From contig JAOUKH010000014.1 in the NCBI GenBank assembly GCA_029882685.1, positions 1 through 32,201 of the forward strand: DNA of 32,201 nucleotides, read 5' to 3'. Under the pieces are notes generated by a model, which saw only the letters and a program-made list of their open reading frames with translations, was not told where the DNA came from and searched no databases. Both the position numbers and the translations under genes were made by a program. Source of the stretch: Cyclobacteriaceae bacterium (GTDB lineage: Bacteria > Bacteroidota > Bacteroidia > Cytophagales > Cyclobacteriaceae). Of the stretch, positions 22,528-31,000 are shown one piece after another (within the stretch, counting starts at the first letter, position 1; each line of letters begins with the position of its first letter).

Positions 22528-22848
22528 AACAATCGAAGGTAATAAAAAAAATAATAGGTTTACTCACTTAAATTTCAAACTACTGTAAATCAATAATATA
22601 TAATATTTAGGGTTTTAATCAATTTTAACTAAAAAATATTTATGGTGTCTAAATTGGGTATGATATCTAAAAAAAATCATATGCTAATGTCATATATCAT
22701 TTACTTTATATCTAATTTTGACCTTAACTTCGTATAATTGACAGTACTATTTAACAACTAAACTAAGATTTTTTGATTTTGAGTACAATACATGTTATAT
22801 TTCTGCTGATTAAGGGAGTTATATTTTTTGATATAAGTAAACATACGC
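22528..22848. other. Intergenic region between divergent OMP and PorP genes
   Basis: This 321-bp, very A/T-rich region should hold the promoters of both the outer-membrane barrel gene (minus) and the PorP/SPOR operon (plus). I find no perfect TAnnTTTG on either strand. A relaxed element, TA-N3-TTTG, is at 22822-22830 ahead of the plus-strand gene. A 7-bp inverted repeat, ATGATAT (22660-22666) and ATATCAT (22694-22700), surrounds a 27-nt loop. No small gene or RNA gene can be supported. Confidence 0.4.
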
Positions 22849-24630
22849 ATGATTAGAAAGGCGTTTTTTATTTTTTTATTTTTTAGTTATTCAATAGTCT
22901 CCGCCCAAGAATCCTCAAACTTCACCCAATTCTATATGAATCCATATAGGATTAACCCATCATATGCGGGGATTGAAGCTAGAGGAGCTATGTTTTTGAC
23001 TTACAGAAAACAGTGGGTAGGTATTGAAGGGGCTCCTACTATTATGAATTTTTCTTTTCATAATGCATCAAAAGCAAATGCAAACTTTGGAATTAATGTC
23101 AATAACGATGCAATAGGAATTGTTAATTCTACATCTTTTTCGTTTACCTTGGGTTACACTTTACCAGTTTCGAAGAATAAATACGTAAGATTTGGAATAT
23201 CAGCAGGTGCTGCTATGAATACGTTTGATGTTGATAAATTAGGGAATGCATATTTATCTGACCCTGATTTGGAACGTTTACTTTCTAATAATTTTAATAT
23301 GATTGGTGATGTTGGACTATCTTACCACAATAAATTTTTTGCTATTGGTGTAGCTGCTCCAAATGTGTTTTCAAGTAGTTATGATTCCTTGAGTAGTTTT
23401 GCCGTGGGTAATATTTCGGCTGCTGATAAACTTATATTCCACTCGAATTATAGGTATTATTTTGGATATGAGGATCAATTTGCAATAGAACCTCATGTTA
23501 TCTATCGATTAAGAAACAAACTACCCAGTCAGTATGAAGCAGCTTTAATTTTCCATATGAATCATGCATTTTGGATTGGTGGAAGTTATAAACAGAACTT
23601 TGGCTTATCAGGTGTAGGAGGTATTAAAATTAATGCACTTTTTGCATTAGGATATTCTTATAGTATTGCTAATTCAGAACTGAATAGTCCTTCTCACGAA
23701 GTACAAATCAACATGCTGTTCGGTAAAAAGAAAAGACTTAAACATGTGTATTCCTTCACAGATTCTAAAAAACCAATTGTTAGAAAAACTAGACGACAAT
23801 TATTAGCTGAGCAGCATAAGGCAGAAAGAGAACGAATTGAAGCTGAGAAAGTAGCAGCTGCAAAAGCTGCAATAGCGCAAGCTGAAGAGGAAAAACAAAA
23901 ACGTTTAGCTGAAGAACAAGCAGAAGTAGCACGTATTGCTCAAGAACAAAAAGAAGCAGAGGTTAGGCAACAGCAAACGGAAGCTCAAAAACAACAGCAG
24001 GAAGAAGTAGCACGCATAGCTCAAGAGCAAAAAGAAGCAGAGGTTAGGCAACAGCAAACGGAAGCTCAAAAACAACAGCAGGAAGAAGTAGCACGCATAG
24101 CTCAAGAGCAAAAAGAAGCAGAGGTTAGGCAACAGCAAACGGAAGCCCAAAGACAACAGCAGGCAGAAGTAGCACGCATAGCTCAAGAGCAAAAAGAAGC
24201 AGATATAAGACAACAAAAGGAAAATGAAAGGCAACTTCAGGAAGCTGAAACCAGCAGAGTAGCAAAACAACAAGAAACGAAGCTACCTACACAAATGCAT
24301 GAAACAAAAATTGATGATAAAGGAAATGTAGAAAGTGCTTTTACTACAAATGAAAAAATTGCGGTAAAACAAGGAGGACATTTTCTGGAATTAACATCTG
24401 GAGAATATGTGGTTATAGGTGCATTTTCAGAATTTGAACATGCGGAACTTTATTCTGATAGACTCTTTGAAAAAGGATATAAAACCAGATTCGGATATAT
24501 ATCTCAAACTAAACTCTGGTATGTCTATTTACATGAATCACAGGATATTGAAGTTGCTAGAAGAGAAAGGGATAAGTACAGAAAATTAAATCTGTTTAAA
24601 AGCGTATGGGTGTTGACAGTAGAACAGTAA
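22849..24630 (+). CDS. PorP/SprF-family T9SS membrane protein fused to coiled coil and SPOR domain
   Basis: A 593-residue envelope protein. A signal peptide (1-19, ending VSAQ) is followed by a PorP/SprF beta-barrel domain to about residue 300, recognised by the start NFTQFYMNPYRINPSYAG and GAMFLTYRKQWVGIEGAP. Next is a long charged coiled coil (about 305-480) rich in Q, E, K and A that includes four 27-residue tandem repeats (359-466). A C-terminal SPOR domain follows (about 518-593, YVVIGAFSEFEHAELYSDRL...WYVYL). SprF-type proteins are needed to export type B C-terminal-domain cargo through the T9SS; SPOR domains bind denuded peptidoglycan. The fusion therefore suggests an outer-membrane partner anchored to the wall. 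The gene 9 nt downstream encodes such a cargo. Domain calls are firm; anchoring is inferred. Confidence 0.92.
   Translation: MIRKAFFIFLFFSYSIVSAQESSNFTQFYMNPYRINPSYAGIEARGAMFLTYRKQWVGIEGAPTIMNFSFHNASKANANFGINVNNDAIGIVNSTSFSFTLGYTLPVSKNKYVRFGISAGAAMNTFDVDKLGNAYLSDPDLERLLSNNFNMIGDVGLSYHNKFFAIGVAAPNVFSSSYDSLSSFAVGNISAADKLIFHSNYRYYFGYEDQFAIEPHVIYRLRNKLPSQYEAALIFHMNHAFWIGGSYKQNFGLSGVGGIKINALFALGYSYSIANSELNSPSHEVQINMLFGKKKRLKHVYSFTDSKKPIVRKTRRQLLAEQHKAERERIEAEKVAAAKAAIAQAEEEKQKRLAEEQAEVARIAQEQKEAEVRQQQTEAQKQQQEEVARIAQEQKEAEVRQQQTEAQKQQQEEVARIAQEQKEAEVRQQQTEAQRQQQAEVARIAQEQKEADIRQQKENERQLQEAETSRVAKQQETKLPTQMHETKIDDKGNVESAFTTNEKIAVKQGGHFLELTSGEYVVIGAFSEFEHAELYSDRLFEKGYKTRFGYISQTKLWYVYLHESQDIEVARRERDKYRKLNLFKSVWVLTVEQ
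23923..24246 (+). repeat. Four tandem 81-bp repeats in the coiled-coil region
   Basis: Four in-frame copies of 81 bp (27 codons) start at 23923, 24004, 24085 and 24166. Each begins with the codons for EVARIAQEQKEA. Copies 2 and 3 are almost identical at DNA level. Copy 1 has different synonymous codons at its start, and copy 4 diverges in its second half (ADIRQQKENERQ). The near identity of the middle copies suggests recent slippage or unequal recombination, so copy number is likely to vary between strains. Confidence 0.95.
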
Positions 24631-24639
24631 AGAATAGTA

Positions 24640-27600
24640 ATGACAAATTTTAGAAGATTATTTTTTTTATTTGGCGTTTTAATCTCACAGGCATTGGGAG
24701 TATATGCTCAAGCTCCAACTATAACCTCTATTGACTATCGTTTCAATTACCCAAAAGAAGTAATGGTAATAACGGGGATTAATTATGGCACAGCTGCAGA
24801 AATGGTTGTGTTATTTGGAGGAGTTGAAGGTAATGTTCTTTCATCAAATGGAACACAACTGGAAGTGGAAATCCCAGGAAATGCTAGTGCAGCAAATATA
24901 GATGTCATCAATACTACAACTGAACTATCAGTATCATCTCCAGATAAATTTTTCACAACATTTCATGGCACTACTCCATTTAGCATAGGTGATTTGCAAA
25001 ATCCCATACAATTTGGATCTGCTGCAATACAACAATTTGATGTATGCTCATGTGATTTTGACGGTGATGGAAGACGAGATATGGTTACAACTAATTCAGG
25101 AGGTGTAAGTTTACAGTATTATCGTAATACCACTACTGACCCAACTAATATTCAATTTTTTGAATCTAGTCAAAATATTGTAATTACATCTAGAAATATA
25201 ACATGCAGTGATTTGAACGGAGATGGGTTACCAGAATTGATTTTTGGAAGAAATGATGTGGGGAATAAAAACTTTATTTATGTTCTTGAAAATAACAGTA
25301 CCGTAGGTAATATTGCGTTTGGTACTAGTAAGCAATTCCAACTTGATGTAGGGTATGAAATAGTAAGTATGTTAACAAATGACCTTGATTATGATGGAAA
25401 ACCAGAAATCATTGCTACATCAGCACATCAAACTGAAAATAATATTTTTATTTTAAAAAATCAGAGTTCTGGAGGAGTTATTGACTTTTCCAATACACCT
25501 GTTAAAATAGATATGCTAGAAGCGGGGGTAAATGGAGGTTTAGAAATAGAAGATATGGATGGAGATAGAAAACCTGAAATAATTGTTGCGCAACTTGGTG
25601 CAGTTAGTGGTGTGGCTAATATTTATATTCTTAAAAATAATAGTGGTGTCAATAATATTTCCTTTGATGCTCCCGTTGCATTCGATGTGGGGAAAAGTAT
25701 TCAGAATATGAAGGTAGGAGATTTAAATAGTGATGGTAAAGCTGATATAGCGGTTACGAATCTTAACGAAAGTAAATTATCAGTGGTTGTGAATAATACT
25801 ACTCCATCATCAGGGCTAGATTTCTCATTGGTTAATGTTAATTTGCCCACAGATCAGCCTTGGGGGATTGATTTGGGAGATTTGGATGGTGATGGAGATC
25901 TTGATATTGTCACTTGCAGTAATAATAGTGCTACTTTAGATGTATTTATTAATAATACTTTAGAAGGAGCTACTTCTATAGATTTAGCTGCTCCTATTAC
26001 TAAAACTTTACCAACTCGTACTAGAAATATTCAAATTACAGATATAAATAACGATGCTAAACCTGATATTTTATATACTGGCGCAAAATTTGGCGCATAT
26101 CATTTAGGAGTAATAAGAAACACAAATTGTTTTGTTCCTGAAATCGAAGGAGATGCTACACGATTTATATGCGATCAACCTATTCAGTTGAACTCAATTT
26201 ACAATCCTGCCGCTGTATTTAATTGGTATAAAGATGGTGTTCTGGTGCAAGGACCTGCCCATGGTACTAACACAGTAAATGAATCTGAATTTATAGTAGC
26301 TCTTGGTGAAGTAGGTGATTATAAAATAATAATAGAAACACCTGAAGGAGGGGCTTGCGATTTGGAATCTAATTTGATAACTGTTGATCCTGCTGCTGGA
26401 ACAGTACCTGGATCACCAACAGTTGTAAATGACGGGCCTGGATGTGAAGGTACAGATGTAGTATTAACGGTTAATTTTGCTGCACCACCTCCTGTTGGCA
26501 TAACTTATGAATGGGTAGGACCAAATAATTTTTCTGCAACTTTGACTGATAACCCTTCAGTTACAATTTCAAATGTAATGCCAGAGAATATAGGCAAGTA
26601 TACTGTAGTTGTAGCAGCAGGACCATGCGAAACAAACGAAATAAGCACCAATGTTGAAGTCATTTCATTACCAGAATTTAGTGTAACTGCTACTGGTGAT
26701 ATTGCTTTTTGTACAGGAGGTTCAACTCCATTAAAAGTAAATACACTTGGTGGGTATACGTATCAATGGTTAAAAGATGGTTTACCTATTGGTGGTGAAA
26801 CGAGTGCAAATTATACAGCTACGGAAGTTGGTTTATATAGTGTAGAAGTTACAGAGGTAGCTACAACGTGTGTTGCAATTACCAATGAGGTAGAAATATC
26901 AATATTTACATCACCTGTTGCTGATTTCAATTTTCCATCATCTATATGTCTTGATGAAAGTATATCTTTTTCTGACATTTCTTCTACTGATCCATCGGCT
27001 AATGTAAACTACCTATGGAGTTTTGGAAATGGAAATACATCTACAGAACAAAATCCATTTAACTCTTTTAATCTAACAGGGAGTTATACTGTAACCCTTA
27101 TTATAAATTATGTAGAGGCCAATTGTTCTTCTTCTAATTCTTACGTTATTAATGTAGTCGCTCCAGAAGTGTTAAATATAGAGGCCAGTAGTGATGGTAT
27201 ATGTGAAGATGAAGATGTTATTCTATCTACAAATATTGTTGTAACTAACCCAATTTGGAATACTTTAGAAAGTACGCCTTCAATTACTGTGAATGCTTCA
27301 GGTGTATATAATGTAAGTGGAAACGATGCTAATGGATGCGTGGTAACTGCACCTGATTTTGAATTATTGCAAAAAACTGTACCTAATATTACGATTATCG
27401 CTAGCTCTCTAAGTATTTTTTCAGGTGATATAGTAAACCTCGAGGCTCAAGGTGCTGATACGTACCTATGGTCACCATCTGAAACACTAACTGATACTAC
27501 TAGTGCTGTTACTGAAGGTACACCAGAAGAAACAATCACCTATTTTGTTGAAGGGTCTCTGGTTAATGGCTGTTCAGCTGTTGATAGTATAACTATTGAA

Positions 27601-27873
27601 GTAGAACCAACTATAAATACAGCTTATAAAGTATTGAATGTTAACGGAATAAATCCTATACTTACCATAGAAAATAAAGAAGTTACTGCTATTTGTGTGC
27701 TTACCATTTTTGATCGTAATGGATCAAAAGTTTTTGAAATGGAAGGGGGAAATACCCTAGATTGGGATGGTAGTGGAAATGGAGGAAAGCTTCCTCAAGG
27801 AACTTATTTTTATGTTTTTAATTGTGGTGAGGCTGAACCAACAACAGGATCTATCTTACTTATTCGGTCTTAA
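24640..27873 (+). CDS. Secreted IPT/FG-GAP/Ig/PKD protein with gliding-motility type C-terminal domain (T9SS type B cargo)
   Basis: A 1077-residue cell-surface protein. It has a signal peptide (1-24, ending VYAQ), an IPT/TIG domain (about 28-105), FG-GAP/VCBS repeats (about 115-495) with calcium-type loops such as DFDGDGRRD, DLNGDGLPE and DLDGDGDLD, three Ig-like domains (about 498-588, 589-678, 679-762), a PKD domain (about 763-847, LWSFGNGNTS), two further Ig-like segments and a terminal domain (995-1077). The terminal domain carries CVLTIFDRNGSKVFEMEGG, LDWDGSGNGGKLPQGTYFYVF and a closing LLIRS, the pattern of the gliding-motility-associated (type B) sorting domain. It would be exported by the T9SS. 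It follows the PorP/SPOR gene by 9 nt, the usual arrangement for a type B cargo and its SprF-like partner. Confidence 0.93.
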   Translation: MTNFRRLFFLFGVLISQALGVYAQAPTITSIDYRFNYPKEVMVITGINYGTAAEMVVLFGGVEGNVLSSNGTQLEVEIPGNASAANIDVINTTTELSVSSPDKFFTTFHGTTPFSIGDLQNPIQFGSAAIQQFDVCSCDFDGDGRRDMVTTNSGGVSLQYYRNTTTDPTNIQFFESSQNIVITSRNITCSDLNGDGLPELIFGRNDVGNKNFIYVLENNSTVGNIAFGTSKQFQLDVGYEIVSMLTNDLDYDGKPEIIATSAHQTENNIFILKNQSSGGVIDFSNTPVKIDMLEAGVNGGLEIEDMDGDRKPEIIVAQLGAVSGVANIYILKNNSGVNNISFDAPVAFDVGKSIQNMKVGDLNSDGKADIAVTNLNESKLSVVVNNTTPSSGLDFSLVNVNLPTDQPWGIDLGDLDGDGDLDIVTCSNNSATLDVFINNTLEGATSIDLAAPITKTLPTRTRNIQITDINNDAKPDILYTGAKFGAYHLGVIRNTNCFVPEIEGDATRFICDQPIQLNSIYNPAAVFNWYKDGVLVQGPAHGTNTVNESEFIVALGEVGDYKIIIETPEGGACDLESNLITVDPAAGTVPGSPTVVNDGPGCEGTDVVLTVNFAAPPPVGITYEWVGPNNFSATLTDNPSVTISNVMPENIGKYTVVVAAGPCETNEISTNVEVISLPEFSVTATGDIAFCTGGSTPLKVNTLGGYTYQWLKDGLPIGGETSANYTATEVGLYSVEVTEVATTCVAITNEVEISIFTSPVADFNFPSSICLDESISFSDISSTDPSANVNYLWSFGNGNTSTEQNPFNSFNLTGSYTVTLIINYVEANCSSSNSYVINVVAPEVLNIEASSDGICEDEDVILSTNIVVTNPIWNTLESTPSITVNASGVYNVSGNDANGCVVTAPDFELLQKTVPNITIIASSLSIFSGDIVNLEAQGADTYLWSPSETLTDTTSAVTEGTPEETITYFVEGSLVNGCSAVDSITIEVEPTINTAYKVLNVNGINPILTIENKEVTAICVLTIFDRNGSKVFEMEGGNTLDWDGSGNGGKLPQGTYFYVFNCGEAEPTTGSILLIRS

Positions 27874-28039
27874 CACTAAAAATATTTCCTATGTAAGGTT
27901 TGTTAGCTTATTGTAGGAAGATGATGACTTACTTATTTCATCTTTGTAGTATAAACTTAAACTGCCAATAAAGTATATATTATTTTGTTACGGTATTTAT
28001 ACATATTTATAATATCTTTAATTTATTAATGATTATTTC
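27874..28039. other. Gap between the two surface-protein genes, with a weak inverted repeat
   Basis: AAGATGA (27918-27924) and TCATCTT (27938-27944) form a 7-bp stem with a 13-nt loop, which could be a weak terminator for the first surface gene. Further on, TTTG (27984-27987) and TATCTTTA (28013-28020, one mismatch to TAnnTTTG) could serve as a promoter for the next gene, although the 25-bp spacer is long. The second gene may thus have its own promoter. Confidence 0.3.
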
Positions 28040-31000
28040 ATGATTAAATGTATTAAGTATTTATTAGCTTTTTCCTTTTTATTGGTCTCTGTAGTTTCAT
28101 TTGCTCAAACGGAAATTTGTAGTGGAGGAATAGATGAAGATGGCGATGGGCTCATTGATTGTGATGATGGAGATTGTGACTTACTGGAAGTTGGTTGTAA
28201 TTGTGAAGATGGCATTGACAATGATGGCGATGGTTTAATTGATATTAAAGATGGTAATTGTGCCAATTACTATGGGCTAACTTTTATGGGCGATGGTGCC
28301 GAAGGAAGCTGTAGTGCTATACCAGATAATGCAGATGCAGGCGTACTTTTCGATTATATGGGTACTCCTGTCATGACAAGTCAAAATACTGCAGATACAC
28401 AAACTAAAGTTGTTGTAGGAGACGTAGATGGTGATGGAACTCCTGACATGGTAGGTACTTCCAAATGGAATAAAGAAATTCGGGTAATTGCTTCAACCAA
28501 TCATACAGCATTCGGTGAAAGTTTTACTGAAGGAGATGTAAAAGGTTCTTTTTCTTCCACTCAAAATACTATCCCTGCTAAATGGTGGGTAGATGCGGAT
28601 GGTAATTCGGTATCTAATTCCAAACACACTTTTGAGTTGGAAGTTGCGATTGCTGATATTGATGGAGATGGTGTTTCTGAAATTTATTCTATAATGAGTA
28701 CACGAAACACGCCTAATGATTCACCCCAAGAATTTTATTTAGTGGGCTTCACCTACCGCTCTGATGCTAATGGTGGTCTGATTCCATTATTTGATCCAGT
28801 ATTTATAAGTGATGAACGCCCAGGGGAAATTGCTATTGCTGACTTCGATGGAGATGGTTTGTCTGAAGTGTATTTTAAAAATCAAATTTATTCTGCCGAA
28901 GGCGGAATCTTATTAGCAGATGGTGGGGGAGATTGGAATACTGAAATTGCAGGAAATTCTGTAGCGATTAATCTTAATACAAGCTCGAGTAATTTAGAGT
29001 TAGTTTGTGGAAACTTTGTATATCACGTGCCCTCTTTGGCATCAAGAACTTTGGTAGCATATAGTAGTGTAGATGACATGAATGCTATTGGAGGAGCTAC
29101 TAAATTTTTCGTGAAAAGAATTAATGATGCTTCGGAATATGGTTACACCACTTTTTCAGGTACTAGTGTGGCGGATATTGATGCAGATGGAGACTTGGAT
29201 GTATTCTTAACTGGAGCTACGGGTAGTTATTCAGGAACGACTACGATATTTTGGTGGGACTATGCAGCAGGAACAGTTAAAACTTATGTGCCTACAGATG
29301 GTACTTATGCAGATGGTTGGATTTGGGGAACAAGTAGACTCAATATTGGAGATGTTGATGGAAAAGCCAAATGGGACAACCTTCCTAGTGTTCCTGATCC
29401 AGGACCTGATGGAGATCAATACCCATTGGAAATAACATTTATTGCTGGTAACCGACTTTTTTGTATTGATGTTAATGATGAAACAGGTGTACTGGAGCCT
29501 CTATGGATTAGAACAATAAATGACTCTAAATCGGGAATTGTAATGAATACAGTTTACGATTTCAATAACGATGGTTATCCTGAAGTTGTTTATCGTGATT
29601 CTCAACAATTGGTTGTTATTACAGGTGTTGATAATGATGGTGATGGTCAACCTGAAGTGCAATGGGCAGTTACTTGTCAGTCGCATACCATGACTGAAGG
29701 ACCCATTATTGTAGATGTAGATGGCAATGGCAGTACTGATATATGTGTAGCTTGTAATACTTCAAATAGTTTTGATATTACAGCGAGTATTCAGCAACAA
29801 GCACTAGGACAAATTAGATTATACTATTCAGAAGAAAATAACTGGTTACCTACAAGGCAAGTATGGAATCAGGCAGGTTATTTTGTGGTGAACATAAATG
29901 ATGATTTAACTGTCCCAACAAACATGGTGGACATGACATTAAGCTATGGTACAGGACCTTGCTTAAATGGAATTCCTGGTGAAATAATGCCATTCAATAC
30001 ATTTCTCAATCAAGTACCTACATTAGGAGGTGATGGATGTCCATTTTTTCCTGGTCCAGATATAGAGTTTGCAGGTTTAGATCCTAGTGATCCAACATTA
30101 GATCCAACAGATCCAAGTTACGACTCCACAGCCCTTCCTTCTGTAGTTGTTATCCCACCTACTTGTGGAGATTTACAAATAGGTGTGGCATTTAATATTG
30201 TAAATTCAGGCTCTTTAGTCATTAGTGATAACTTACCTGTAAGTTTTTGGGAAAACAATCCAACAATAAGCCCAGATACTATTTCAAATTTGGATGCCAC
30301 ATTACTACATACTTCTACAATTGTATTAAGTGGATTGCAAGTGGGAGATACGCTTAGAACGGATACCATATATTTCAATTATAGTGGAGAAGTTTCTACT
30401 TTATATATAGTACTAAATGATGATGGAACACAAACCATTCCAATTTCATTAAACACCAACCAGTTTGAAGAATGTACTCTAACTAATAATATCATTAGTA
30501 TTCCAATGATCCCAGAACCTTTCGAAGTGTATATCGATAAAGTGGCTGATAATTATAAATGTGATGATACAGCTCCAGATAATGGAGAACTTGGGGCAAT
30601 AATTATTCAAAATGGTGATACCGTTACTGACTACAGTAATTTTTCTTTTCAGTGGTACGATATTGATGGGGCAACTGTTACAGCTTTAACTGATGCTGAA
30701 GCAACAACCAATTATTTAACAGCCAGAGATTCTTTATACTATGGTTTAATAGTCACCAATAATGATAAAGGTTGCGAGAGTATTATGGCAATTGATACTG
30801 TCAATCGTTTAGGAGTTGACCCTACAATTACTATTAACATTAATTCTGACCAAACGCAATGTTCACCTCCTAATGGAGAATTAGAAGTATTTATTGATGG
30901 AGGAAATTCTGGGTTTACTTTTGATTGGAGAGATAGTGACAACACACAAATTGGTACTGGTGCTGTGGTGAGTAATCTTACTCAAGGTGTATATACTGTT

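Noticed and set aside
22660-22700. 7-bp inverted repeat ATGATAT/ATATCAT as an operator or terminator
   Set aside because: The loop of 27 nt is long and the arms are pure weak-composition sequence; easily explained by chance.
23923-24246. Direct repeats considered as a CRISPR-like array
   Set aside because: The copies are contiguous, in frame and without spacers; they encode protein repeats.
23905-24273. Minus-strand open frame opposite the PorP coiled-coil repeats, Leu/Phe/Cys-rich
   Set aside because: It is the mirror of the 81-bp repeats; composition follows from the sense codons and there is no start context or family resemblance.
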